Source: Streptomyces halobius (GTDB lineage Bacteria; Actinomycetota; Actinomycetes; Streptomycetales; Streptomycetaceae). From it: a stretch of DNA of 64,000 bases. The notes beneath the pieces are model-generated. The model did not search any database. It saw only the letters and a program-made list of their open reading frames with translations, and was not told where the DNA came from. The DNA is taken from positions 5,642,001-5,706,000 of the forward strand of contig NZ_CP086322.1 in assembly GCF_023277745.1 (NCBI RefSeq). Reading direction: 5' to 3'. Below, piece after piece: positions 10,555 to 18,153 of this stretch. The position numbers and the translations under genes were made by a program. How positions within the stretch are numbered: position 1 is the first letter of the stretch; every line of letters starts with the position of its first letter.

Positions 10555-11063
10555 GAGCGACGGCTCCCAGGCCCAGTTGGACGCGATCGAGCGCGTGAGC
10601 GCGGCGGTCTGCCGCGTCCACCACTGGGGCGCCCGCTCCGTCATCGGACACCTGGAGTGGAAGCCCGGGAAGATCGACCCCAAGGGCTTCACGATGCCGG
10701 ACATGAGGGACCGGATCGCCTCCCGCCTCGGCCAGCGCAAGCCCCGCGCGCTCCCGAACCCCTTCCGGCCGAAGTCTCCCTGTCCCGGCTCATCGCCGCG
10801 GCGCGCAGCAATCCGCCGGCGAAGGGCCAGCCCGTCACCTACAGGGGCAACAAGACGTATGAAGCCGCCCTCGTCGACGAGGGCCTGCTGGCCAAGACGT
10901 ACCTCGACGGCCACTTCGGCACGACGACCCTCACGGCAACGAGCCACTGGCAGGAGCGTTGCGGCCTCCACGGCCGGAAACCGGGCCAGCCCGCGGACGG
11001 CATCCCGGCTGGGACTCCCTCACCTCCCTCGGCAACAAGCACGGTTTCGACGCAATCGACTGA
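10555..11063 (+). pseudogene. Phage endolysin (amidase/peptidoglycan-binding) remnant
   Basis: The frame beginning near 10555 shows the end of a PGRP-type N-acetylmuramoyl-alanine amidase (AVCRVHHWGARSVIGHLEW, KIDPKGFTMPDMRDRI). A second frame carries a peptidoglycan-binding tail (RLIAAARSNPPAKGQPVTY, ALVDEGLLAKTYLDGHFGT), and a third ends LGNKHGFDAID at the TGA at 11061-11063. The N-terminal half, with the zinc ligands, is absent. In phage this enzyme breaks the wall at lysis; it is dead here. The holin remnant follows. Confidence 0.7.
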
Positions 11064-11153
11064 CCGAAAGGACACTCACGAGCCACACCCAGCGTCCCAG
11101 GCCCTCCCGATCCTACGAGTGTCCGGAATCAACCCACCTACAACGACCCTGAC

Positions 11154-11400
11154 ATGGCGAACAAGCCCGTTGAGCAGAAGGTGACCGCCTCGTCCGCCAC
11201 CGCCTACCTCGGATCGACCAATCTCCTCGGCCTCCTCGCCGCGGTACAGGACAACGCCCGGCTGCTGGAGATGGATGCCGGACGCCCTGAGCCCGTTCGT
11301 CCTCGCGATCGTCCCGACGCTCGTCACCTTCGCGGCCGGTTGGAAGGCGAAGCACATCCCCACGCACCTCGGACGGCTCGAACGGCACCCGACCGGAGGC
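11154..11400 (+). pseudogene. Phage holin with single-base insertion
   Basis: ATG 11154 gives MANKPVEQKVTASSATAYLG and a first hydrophobic helix ending NARLLE. The frame then changes, and WMPDALSPFVLAIVPTLVTF continues with a second helix and AAGWKAKHIPTHLG. Removing one A near 11270 restores one small membrane protein of two helices, as in actinophage holins downstream of the endolysin. Holins form the membrane hole that lets endolysin reach the wall. Confidence 0.65.
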
Positions 11401-11405
11401 TGGGC

Positions 11406-11800
11406 GTGGGGGCGACCGGCATCCCGGCTCTCGACACGGCGCCGGTCTGGGGCGGTGCGATCACCCTCCTGGCCGGCGTCACCGCCGTCGTCTGGCGGGG
11501 CCTGCGAGGGACGCTACGCCTCGCCCGCCGGGCCGAGGAGTTCACGGACGACTGGGCCGGTGAGGAGGAGCGCCCGAGGGCGTCCGGGCCCCCGGAGCCA
11601 TGGCATGCGTGAGCGCCATCGAAGATCGTCTCGGGCGCGTCGAGGACGAGCTCTCCCCGAACAGCGGCGGCTCCCCTGCGGGACGCCGTCGACCTTGCGA
11701 ACCGGCGCCCCGTCCGACTCTGCCCGGAGCCGGACGAGCACGGCACACCCGACCTGCCCGAGCCACCCGACCCGGCGACGGCGCCGCCGCCGACCTCATG
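11406..11800 (+). pseudogene. Phage lysis-region membrane protein, frameshifted
   Basis: GTG 11406 opens GATGIPALDTAPVWGGAITL, with one membrane helix followed by a charged stretch (RLARRAEEFTDDWAGEEERP). The frame is lost near 11590 and continues as VSAIEDRLGRVEDELSPNSG, a coiled-coil-like segment. It lies right after the holin in phage order. Function unknown. Confidence 0.5.
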
Positions 11801-12241
11801 GCAGGAAGCCTGCCCCACGACGCCGGGGGCGGGCTTCCCACCGGGCCCCGTCGACCTCCTCCCCTGGTCGGCGGGGCCTCCCCATGCGCTGTGTCCGGCC
11901 CCAGCGCTAGGCGACGGCGTCCCCTCAACCAGGCTGTTCGCTGAGCTCGGTGTGGACAACGGCGCCCCGAGACGCCTGGACCCCCTGGGTGTCCGGGGCC
12001 GGCGCTGTGCGGTGGAGCAGATCCTTGTGCCACTCGATGGCGGGGGATCGCCCCGGTGGCGATCCGGCGGGGGATCGCCCCGGTGGCGGTCAGGCCGCCC
12101 CCTTGAGGCCGGGGCCGAAGTGCTCCTCCAGGACGGACGGCCGGCGGGGCCGGGGCTTGCCGCCGGGTCGCGCTTGCCGGGTCGTGGCCGCCTAGCCCGT
12201 GGATCGCCCTGACCTTCCGTGGCGCACCGCGCTTGATCTCT
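11800..12241. repeat. Non-coding gap with a 27-bp tandem repeat
   Basis: No recognisable gene. At 12039-12088 the unit GGCGGGGGATCGCCCCGGTG (27-bp period) occurs twice. The rest is GC-rich debris between the phage remnant and the TetR gene. Confidence 0.5.
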
Positions 12242-12259
12242 GTAACTACTAGTATGTAC
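12242..12259. promoter_or_regulatory. Candidate TetR operator
   Basis: The palindrome GTANNTACTAGTANNTAC (14 of 18 positions symmetric) ends 9 bases before the ATG of the TetR gene at 12269 and overlaps an alternative start. The position suits autorepression. Confidence 0.55.
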
Positions 12260-12268
12260 GGTGCCCTT

Positions 12269-12982
12269 ATGAGCACTCAGGAACGACTCGTCGAGAGCAC
12301 CCAGGAGCTCCTGTGGGAGCGGGGATACGTCGGCACCAGCCCCAAGGCGATCCTGGAGCGCGCGGGCGTCGGCCAGGGCAGCATGTACCACCACTTCGCG
12401 GGCAAGTCGGATCTCGCGCTGGCGGCGATCCGGCGCACCGCGGAGAGCATGAAGGAGACCGCGGAGACCTGTCTGTCCGGCCCGGGGACGGCGTACGACC
12501 GGGTCGCGGCCTATCTCCTGCGTGAGCGGCGGGTGTTGCGCGGCTGCCCCATCGGCCGGATGACGCAGGATCGCGATGTCGTACAGAGCCCGGAGCTGCG
12601 GCGGCCGCTGGACGAGATGTTCGGGTGGCTCCAGGGCCGGATCACCGAGGTGCTCGCCGAGGGGCAGCGGCGCGGCGAACTGGCTCCGGCGCTGGATCCG
12701 GAGGCCACCGCCGCGACCGTCGCCGCGGTCGTCCAGGGCGGCTATGTGCTCGCCCGCGCGGCCGATGACACCGCGCCGTTCGACGCGGCGGTACGCGGGG
12801 CGCTGTCGCTGCTGGCGGCGCAGGCCGCGTCCGGTACGTCCACCGCGCCCGGTGCGACGTGGCACGCGCCCGGTGCGTCAACCTCGCACGGTACGTCGAC
12901 CGCGCCCACCCCGGATGCCGCGCCCGGTAGGTCGACCCCGCCCGCCCCGGATGCCGCGCCTGCCCCAGATGGCACCGACTGA
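12269..12982 (+). CDS. TetR family regulator
   Basis: 237 residues. The N-terminal helix-turn-helix is clear (GTSPKAILERAGVGQGSMYH, then HFAGKSDL). The ligand domain contains RGCPIGRMTQD, a form seen in TetR proteins near small-molecule detoxification genes. The last 50 residues are a low-complexity Ala/Pro/Thr tail (STAPTPDAAPGRSTPPAPD) unlike the family and probably disordered. An ATG 15 bases upstream (12254) lies inside the palindrome, so 12269 is preferred. It probably controls itself and the cupin/DUF4865/phosphotriesterase genes that follow. Confidence 0.85.
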   Translation: MSTQERLVESTQELLWERGYVGTSPKAILERAGVGQGSMYHHFAGKSDLALAAIRRTAESMKETAETCLSGPGTAYDRVAAYLLRERRVLRGCPIGRMTQDRDVVQSPELRRPLDEMFGWLQGRITEVLAEGQRRGELAPALDPEATAATVAAVVQGGYVLARAADDTAPFDAAVRGALSLLAAQAASGTSTAPGATWHAPGASTSHGTSTAPTPDAAPGRSTPPAPDAAPAPDGTD

Positions 12983-13066
12983 CCATCACCCGGCCGATCG
13001 CCAGCCATTCACCCGACCACTCGGGGCTCCCGAAGACACCGCGCAATTAGAGGAGTTCACGCCCGC

Positions 13067-13465
13067 ATGCACATCACCCGGGAACGCCCCGCGAGCCAGG
13101 CGGGCCCCGCGGCCCACTTCACCGGCACCGTATGGCTCGACGAGATCGCCGCGCCGCCCTCGCCCTCCCGCCTCCGGATGTTCAGCGTCCATTTCGCCCC
13201 CGGCGCGCACACTGCCCGGCATACGCATCCACACGGCCAGATCCTGCATGTCACCGAGGGTGCCGGACTGGTGCAGCGCGCGGGCGGCGCCGTCGAGCCG
13301 ATACACGCCGGAGACACGGTCTGGATCGCGCCAGGTGAGCGGCACTGGCACGGCGCGGCGCCGGACACCTTCATGACCCACCTGGCCACGGTCGAGGCCG
13401 CCGCCGACGGCACCACGACCGAGTGGGAGGAGTTGGTCGGCGCGGAGGAGTACCCCGGCACGTAA
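13067..13465 (+). CDS. Cupin-domain protein
   Basis: 132 residues folding as one cupin barrel. Motif 1 is HTHPHGQILHVTEG, with His metal ligands and Glu. Motif 2 is APGERHWHG. Such stand-alone cupins often act as small metal-dependent enzymes on carbonyl compounds. It follows the TetR gene in the same direction and precedes DUF4865 with a 40-base gap, so a TetR-controlled operon is likely. Substrate unknown. Confidence 0.85.
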   Translation: MHITRERPASQAGPAAHFTGTVWLDEIAAPPSPSRLRMFSVHFAPGAHTARHTHPHGQILHVTEGAGLVQRAGGAVEPIHAGDTVWIAPGERHWHGAAPDTFMTHLATVEAAADGTTTEWEELVGAEEYPGT

Positions 13466-13505
13466 CGAGCACCGCACCAGCCCTTCCCCTCCCACGGAGC
13501 CCACC

Positions 13506-14093
13506 ATGCACGCCATGCAATACGCGATCCCCCTGCCCGCCGACTACGACATGGAGATCATCCGGAACCGTGTGAAGTCCAAGGGGCATCTCCTGGACGA
13601 TTTCGAAGGGCTCGGCCTCAAGGCGTACGGCATCCGCGAGCGCGGGGTCGACGGCTCGCCGGTCAATCAGTACGCGCCCTTCTACCTCTGGGCCGATCCG
13701 GAAGCCATGAACCGCTTCCTCACCGGCGATGGATTCCGAGGCGTGATCCGCGATTTCGGGCGGCCGGCCATCCAGCACTGGCAGGGCCTGTTCCACCGGC
13801 CGGGCCCGGCCTCCAGTGGCGTCCCCCGGGCCTTCTCCCGGCGGACGGAAACGCTCCCCGACAGCGCCGACCCGGCCGCCGTCATCGCTCACGCGCTCAC
13901 CGCGCACGAGGAGTTGGCCACGACAGACGGGGTGCACTCCACCACGCTGGCCCTCGACCCGCGGCACTGGGAACTCGTCCACTTCACTCTCTGGGCCGAT
14001 GCCGTTCCCGAGTCCGAGGCGGGCGACCGCTATCAGGTGCTGCATCTGTCCGCCCCGGGAGCCCACCGGCTGGGCGCAGGACGGCAGTGGTGA
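13506..14093 (+). CDS. DUF4865 family protein
   Basis: 195 residues recognised as DUF4865 by its start (MHAMQYAIPLPADYDMEIIR) and the central FYLWADPEAMNRFL. Two similar halves suggest a ferredoxin-like (dimeric alpha-beta barrel) fold. Family members commonly sit beside TetR and cupin genes. A GGAG site (CACGGAGCCCACC) precedes the ATG. Its stop overlaps the GTG starts of the phosphotriesterase, showing translational coupling. Biochemical role unknown. Confidence 0.8.
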   Translation: MHAMQYAIPLPADYDMEIIRNRVKSKGHLLDDFEGLGLKAYGIRERGVDGSPVNQYAPFYLWADPEAMNRFLTGDGFRGVIRDFGRPAIQHWQGLFHRPGPASSGVPRAFSRRTETLPDSADPAAVIAHALTAHEELATTDGVHSTTLALDPRHWELVHFTLWADAVPESEAGDRYQVLHLSAPGAHRLGAGRQW

Positions 14094-15133
14094 CAGCCGC
14101 CCCCGCCGTCGGCACCCCCGGCCCCGCCATCAGTACGTCCGGCCCTGCCATCGGCGCCCCCGGATCCGCCATCGGAGCATCCGGCCCCGCCACCCATCCC
14201 ACCGGCCCCGCCATCCGTACCGTCCTCGGCGATATCGCCCCCGCCGACCTCGGCATCTGCGACGCACACGACCATCTGTTCCTCCGCAGCCCCCAACTCC
14301 CGGGCCAGGAGCTCGACGAGGCCGGGCCCGCGGCCGCCGAGCTGGCCGCGTTCCGCGCGGCCGGCGGCGCGGCGGTGGTCCAGTGGACGCCCTACGGCAT
14401 GGGCCGCGGCATCGCCGAACTGCCCCGGCTGGCACGGGAGTCCGGGATAGGGATCGTCACCGCTACCGGCCTGCACCAGGCCGCGCACTACGCTCCCGAG
14501 GCGCTGGAGCGGGTCCACGCGGATCTTGCCGGGCTGTTCGTGGCCGAGCTGACCGAGGGGATCGGCGGCAGCGGCGGGCCCCGGGCTGGGATGATCAAGG
14601 TCGCCGGGGGTTTCCACAGCCTGGACGGGCATGCCCGGCACACCATGGCCGCGGCCGCCGAGGCGCACCATGCCACCGGCGCCGTCATCGGCGTCCACCT
14701 GGAGCTGGGCACCGGGGCCCTGGACGTCCTCGACCTGCTCTGCGGGGAGTTGGGCATCCCACCAGGCCGGGTGATCCTCGGGCACCTCAACCGTTCGCCG
14801 GACCTGACCGTGCACCGGCTGGCCGCCGAGGCGGGCGCGTATCTGGCCTTCGACGGGCCGTCCCGCGCCCATCACGCGACGGACTGGCGGCTGCCCGACG
14901 CGCTGGCCGCGCTCGCCGATGCGGGACACGGCGACCGGATCCTGCTCGGCGGCGACACCACCGCGGCCGGTGCGCGGTCGGTGAACGGCGGCCCCGGTAT
15001 GCCGCACCTTCTGCGCCGCCTGGGCCCACGGCTCGCACACGCCCTGGGCAAGGATCTGGTGACACGGATTCTGACCGCCAACCCGGCGCGCGCCTTCGCG
15101 GCGGACTGGCGGTGGGCGGCAACGGGGAGCTGA
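14087..15133 (+). CDS. Phosphotriesterase-family amidohydrolase
   Basis: 348 residues. TIM-barrel metal site: H61-x-H63 (DAHDHLF), probable carbamylated Lys171 (MIKVAGG), His204 (GVHLELG), His233 (LGHLNRSP) and Asp290 (LLGGDTT). Family members hydrolyse organophosphates, lactones or phosphorylated sugars. The first 42 residues are a Pro/Ala/Ser repeat (GPAIxxxGPAIGxPG) not found in the family, so the true start may be nearer residue 43, although upstream GTG codons overlap the DUF4865 stop. Last gene of the TetR-cupin-DUF4865 operon. Confidence 0.85.
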   Translation: MVTAAPAVGTPGPAISTSGPAIGAPGSAIGASGPATHPTGPAIRTVLGDIAPADLGICDAHDHLFLRSPQLPGQELDEAGPAAAELAAFRAAGGAAVVQWTPYGMGRGIAELPRLARESGIGIVTATGLHQAAHYAPEALERVHADLAGLFVAELTEGIGGSGGPRAGMIKVAGGFHSLDGHARHTMAAAAEAHHATGAVIGVHLELGTGALDVLDLLCGELGIPPGRVILGHLNRSPDLTVHRLAAEAGAYLAFDGPSRAHHATDWRLPDALAALADAGHGDRILLGGDTTAAGARSVNGGPGMPHLLRRLGPRLAHALGKDLVTRILTANPARAFAADWRWAATGS

Positions 15134-15254
15134 AGTCCGACGCCGCCCCGGTGCCGTTGAGAAGGTGGCGGCGTGCACGAGGTGACGTGCGCAGGGTGAC
15201 AGCGTGCGCGCGGAGTGGCGGGGTGCCCCGGATGACGGCCGGTCACAGCACGCC

Positions 15255-15365
15255 CGGTTACAAGGCGATCCGGCCACAAGGCGCCACGACCGCAAGGCAA
15301 TCCGGTCACAAGGCGCCACGACCGCAAGGCGCTCCGGTCGCAAAACGCCCCGGTCACAAAGTCAC
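15255..15365. repeat. Tandem repeat, 32-bp period with 16-bp sub-units
   Basis: CCGGTCACAAGGCG-type units repeat from 15255, with near-identical 32-bp copies starting at 15270 and 15302 and degenerate half-copies at 15334 and 15350. It lies between the amidohydrolase stop and the truncated oxidoreductase and runs into the end of the latter. Confidence 0.7.
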
Positions 15366-15665
15366 GGAGATCCCCACATGCGGCCGCCGCCCCCGGCGCA
15401 GCAGCGCGCCTCCCGTGTCCATCAGCCGGAACCGCAGCCCGTATTTGCCGGCCATCGCCATACGGACGCGGCCGAGCCCGGCGGCGCCCTCCAGGAACCG
15501 GGCGGTGCCCTCGACGGTCCGCGCGCCCTCTGCGATCCGGCCGCGCACATCGCACGGGGTGACTGTCACCCGCGTGTCGCTGCGCAGCCGCTTCACCTTC
15601 CAGCTGTCGTCCCGCGTCCACACCAACAGCTCGTCCTCTTCGGCCACCGCCCATACAGCCCGTGC
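15354..15665 (-). pseudogene. PPOX-type F420/FMN oxidoreductase, N-terminus lost
   Basis: About 100 residues of a split-barrel flavin/F420 protein: VWAVAEEDELLVWTRDDSWK, VKRLRSDTRVTVTPCDVRGR and AMAGKYGLRFRLMDTG, ending GISVTL. The usual first 30 residues (start and first strand) are missing. Upstream the frame runs into unrelated sequence overlapping the start of the gene on the other strand. Probably inactive. Confidence 0.55.
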
Positions 15666-15716
15666 TCCGCCTGGGCGGCGGACATCGTTTGATCGGCACC
15701 CCGAAAGGAGCTTCCC

Positions 15717-15900
15717 GTGGCAGTCGAACTGATCAGTGATGAAGACGGCCCCAAGTACACCAAGCGGGTTCCGGACTACCCGAAGCCGGACCCCGAGCCG
15801 CTGTGCTGGAGGCACCACAGCAACGTGTGCGGCTGCGCGCTGGAGGAGCAGGACACCACCCCGGACGCGGGCGAGCAGTACCGGTTCTCGACCGAGCGAT
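15717..15900 (+). CDS. Small phage-like protein, 5' part only
   Basis: AAAGGAG lies 8 bases before a GTG that opens MAVELISDEDGPKYTKRVPD and continues with a Cys/His cluster, CWRHHSNVCGCALEEQD. Coding character fades after about 60 residues although the frame stays open to 16235, so the 3' part is probably frameshifted. Family not recognised. The start signal is good; the remainder is unclear. Confidence 0.4.
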
Positions 15901-16013
15901 CGTTCCCACTCGACCGACCTGGCCCGGTGGGCGGGCTTCTCTGCTCGCCGGCTTCACGGTCCGGCTCATTTCGCCGAAACACGTCCCGAAGGAAGATCAC
16001 TGCCACACCAGGG

Positions 16014-16046
16014 GACCCCCGCCGATCTCCCCCAGTCGGCGGGGTC
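16014..16046. terminator. Hairpin, terminator-like
   Basis: The arms GACCCCCGCCG and CGGCGGGGTC pair with one bulged C around a 12-base loop. It separates the + strand gene at 15717 from the minus-strand phage-like genes. Confidence 0.55.
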
Positions 16047-16054
16047 TCAATGCG

Positions 16055-16396
16055 TCAGGCTGCCTTCGTCCACGCGGCCGAGGAGCGGGCTGCCTCCGTC
16101 CACAGCGTGAGGAGACGGATGTACTCCTCGGTCCGCCGGGCGCCGACGGGCTCCTTCATGAGGCGGCGGATCTCCGCGTTCACCTCGTCCGGCGCAGGTA
16201 AGGGCGCGCCGGGCCGCACGGTCGGGAGGGGGTAGTCATGACGCCAACGGTACGGGCGTGCACTGACATTGGCCCCAGCCTGGGCCTCCTCCCATGTCTG
16301 GCCCGTGACGCATTCGAGGAGAAGGTCAGTGCCTGTGCCCGCGAACGCGACGGGCTGCGCCTCACCCCCGCCGAGGCCGGGCCGCCCTGTCAGTCC
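16055..16396 (-). pseudogene. Phage-like protein, start not found
   Basis: A minus-strand frame of about 113 residues: GGGEAQPVAFAGTGTDLLLE, GQTWEEAQAGANVSARPYRW, VNAEIRRLMKEPVGARRTEE and YIRLLTLWTEAARSSAAW. It looks like real coding sequence but has no usable start codon after the in-frame TAG at 16397-16399. It is therefore a truncated copy or uses an unseen start. Same direction as the two genes to its right. Confidence 0.4.
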
Positions 16397-16434
16397 CTAC
16401 CCTCACTGCTGTCGGACCGGCAGTGGGAGCAGGT

Positions 16435-16863
16435 TCAACGCCATTGACCGCGGCTCGCGTTGGTCCGATCGTCAAGCGTCGCGGGGGACAGCCCGGTTCG
16501 GCCGGGGGCGATAACGAACTCACTCCCGGTCGACCGCCAGTCCACCGGCAGCCCTGCGGCCTTCCGCGCGCGCCGATACGTCAACGCCCACCCCATGTCA
16601 CGTTCGGCCTGCCCGTCTGCGCCGATCCATGCGCGCCACCACAACCAGCCGTACGGATACCGCCGGCCCTCCGCGAGCGGCGGCGCGAAGCCGTGCGTCG
16701 CGGTGCTGCTGAGCGTCGCTATCATCTCGGCAGTCGGTTGGATGTCACCGAGCGCGATCAGGTCCCTCCGGATACCCTCCTTCACGCTCTGCACGAACGC
16801 CCTGCCGATGAACGCGACAACCACGGCGAGGATGACGCCGAGGATCGTCCAGCCCTCGCTCAC
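16435..16863 (-). CDS. Small membrane-anchored protein, phage-type
   Basis: 142 residues with one N-terminal membrane helix (about 5-25, WTILGVILAVVVAFIGRAFV) and a soluble tail containing YGWLWWRAWIGADGQ. Its ATG overlaps the stop of the upstream frame by four bases (ATGA). No family recognised. The setting beside phage remnants and a tRNA suggests a phage accessory gene. Confidence 0.5.
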   Translation of the reverse strand: MSEGWTILGVILAVVVAFIGRAFVQSVKEGIRRDLIALGDIQPTAEMIATLSSTATHGFAPPLAEGRRYPYGWLWWRAWIGADGQAERDMGWALTYRRARKAAGLPVDWRSTGSEFVIAPGRTGLSPATLDDRTNASRGQWR

Positions 16864-17336
16864 GACGCATCCCGTATGCCCGAGTCCGGCCGCAGGCGGG
16901 GGCGCCGCGGCCCGTCCGGAGGCTCAGCGCTCGCGCTGCGGGAGGCGAGGTCGCAGAACCGGGCCAGCATCAACTGGAACTCCCTCACCGCCGCCGTCGC
17001 CTCGTCGTACGCGGCATCCGAGGCGACTTCCGGTCGGGCGTGCTCTCCCCCTCGTGCACAGTGCGTCGAACGCCTGTCTACTTGACCGCCGCTCCCGCCA
17101 CAACGATCACACGAGCATCCGACGTCGCGTTCCTCCGGGGGGACGGCTTCCCGTGCCGACTGCGGCCCTTCGCCAGTGCCGGCCGGTCCCACTCGGCGGG
17201 CTTCTGCTCGACCGGCTGCGGCTCGCTGACCATCGGCCCCAGTCGCGACCACCAACCCGCTGGCCGCCCTGGTCCATAACGACGATGGCCCCGAATCCAG
17301 TCGTGGGTTCGGGGCCATTCCGATGCCCTGAGGCAT
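16860..17336 (-). CDS. Hypothetical protein, 5' end uncertain
   Basis: Only the last 60 residues look coding (ASDAAYDEATAAVREFQLML, ARFCDLASRSASAEPP), helical and coupled to the next gene by ATGA. The start shown (17336) is just the longest possible and lies beside the tRNA. Upstream of about 17080 a different frame (MVSEPQPVEQKPAEWDRPAL) looks equally good, which hints at a frameshift. Function unknown. Confidence 0.3.
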   Translation of the reverse strand: MPQGIGMAPNPRLDSGPSSLWTRAASGLVVATGADGQRAAAGRAEARRVGPAGTGEGPQSAREAVPPEERDVGCSCDRCGGSGGQVDRRSTHCARGGEHARPEVASDAAYDEATAAVREFQLMLARFCDLASRSASAEPPDGPRRPRLRPDSGIRDAS

Positions 17337-17340
17337 CGCA

Positions 17341-17416
17341 TGGTGCCCCAGGCAGGATTCGAACCTGCGACTTACGCTTTAGGAGAGCGTCGCTCTATCC
17401 CCTGAGCTACTGAGGC
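17341..17416 (-). tRNA. tRNA-Arg(CCT), copy 1
   Basis: Cloverleaf: acceptor GCCTCAG / CTGGGGC, D-arm GCTC...GAGC, anticodon stem ACGCT/AGCGT with loop CTCCTAA (anticodon CCT), T-arm GCAGG TTCGAAT CCTGC. The tRNA body is 17344-17416 and 17341-17343 encode CCA. It bounds the prophage remnant on the right. A second Arg(CCT) gene lies at 46023-46095. Confidence 0.93.
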
Positions 17417-17524
17417 GGGCGGCTGCGCCGGCATCAGTGTAGCGGCCCGGACGCGGGTCGTGGCGAGGGGGGCGAGGGGCGCGGAGGGGGGATTGTGGAC
17501 TCCATGTGGACTGTGATCATGAAA

Positions 17525-17555
17525 GCGCCCCTCCGTTCGAACGTCGGAGGGGCGC
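17525..17555. terminator. Perfect 11-bp hairpin
   Basis: GCGCCCCTCCG pairs with CGGAGGGGCGC around TTCGAACGT. It lies between tRNA copy 1 and the left end of the mobile element. Confidence 0.7.
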
Positions 17556-17579
17556 CTGATCAGGCACTTTGATGATTCG

Positions 17580-17600
17580 TTCGAATCTGCGACACCCGCC
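17580..17600. other. Left attachment-site repeat of the mobile element
   Basis: TTCGAATCTGCGACACCCGC differs at one position from 46037-46056, inside the T-arm/variable region of tRNA-Arg copy 2, and has the same orientation. A further TTAGGAG, as in the anticodon loop, follows after a short insertion. The partial tRNA copy at the end far from the integrase is what tRNA-site integration leaves. Confidence 0.65.
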
Positions 17601-17635
17601 TGAGCACTTTCTTAGGAGTTTTCCCTGGGTGGGGC

Positions 17636-17757
17636 TGTGACCTGCGCAAACTACCGAAGAAGAGCGGTTGAGCTGCGGAAACACGCTTTGTCGGTTCTCG
17701 CGTGTTCGCAGCGCTTCTCGGCCTCATGTGTGCTGTATGTGTTCCGGAAGGCATCGT
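17636..17757. repeat. Palindromic repeat element, copy A
   Basis: Begins TGACCTGCGCAAAC and forms a hairpin at 17672-17712 (GCTGCGGAAACACG paired with CGTGTTCGCAGC, loop containing TCGGTTCTCG). It ends CCTCATGTGTGCTGTATGTG. The overall layout matches copies B (22085) and C (30499). Confidence 0.6.
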
Positions 17758-17846
17758 GGGTCCGCACCCCGAACCACACTGGTAAGAGCCGCCGTTGTCG
17801 GCTTGCACTTGCGCAACCGATCCGGTCGTTGCCGCGCGTAAGGCGC

Positions 17847-18065
17847 TTACGCTGTGGCCTCTGGTTTCGCTGGCGCGATCCCGGTGATCAGGTCCACGAC
17901 CATCGTCTTGATCTGGTCGCGGATGGGACATATGGCCTCGAAGCCCTGGTCGGCGGGGTCATCCAGCTTCCAGTCAGGTAACGCTTGCTGGTGAAGGTGT
18001 CGCCGCAACCCATCGTGACGCACACGTCGGATTCCCTCACCGCGTCAACGGTGAGGATCATGATT
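17847..18065 (-). pseudogene. arsC: Arsenate reductase (ArsC, LMW-phosphatase type) 3' fragment
   Basis: The minus strand reads DAVRESDVCVTMGCGDTF. After a one-base frame change it reads LDDPADQGFEAICPIRDQIK and VVDLITGIAPAKPEATA, then TAA. This is the C-terminal half of thioredoxin-coupled ArsC. The N-terminal catalytic loop is missing, and the segment between GDT and KRY is shortened. It cannot reduce arsenate; it marks an arsenic-resistance module lost from the element edge. Confidence 0.6.
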
Positions 18066-18153
18066 GGTGGACTCCGTGTGACCGCCGCTCCATTTCCAGC
18101 GGTGGTCGCCTTCGCCCGACACGTCGCGCGTGGTTTTGTTCCTGACTCAACCC

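Noticed and set aside
11324..12865. 513-codon minus-strand frame over the TetR gene and phage remnant
   Set aside because: Antisense to a clear TetR gene and low-complexity; no family features.
15255..15365. Possible CRISPR array
   Set aside because: Units are tandem without unique spacers and no cas genes are present anywhere in the window.
13816..15732. 638-codon frame over the DUF4865/phosphotriesterase genes
   Set aside because: Arg/Pro/Ser-rich shadow in another frame of genes with clear active-site motifs.
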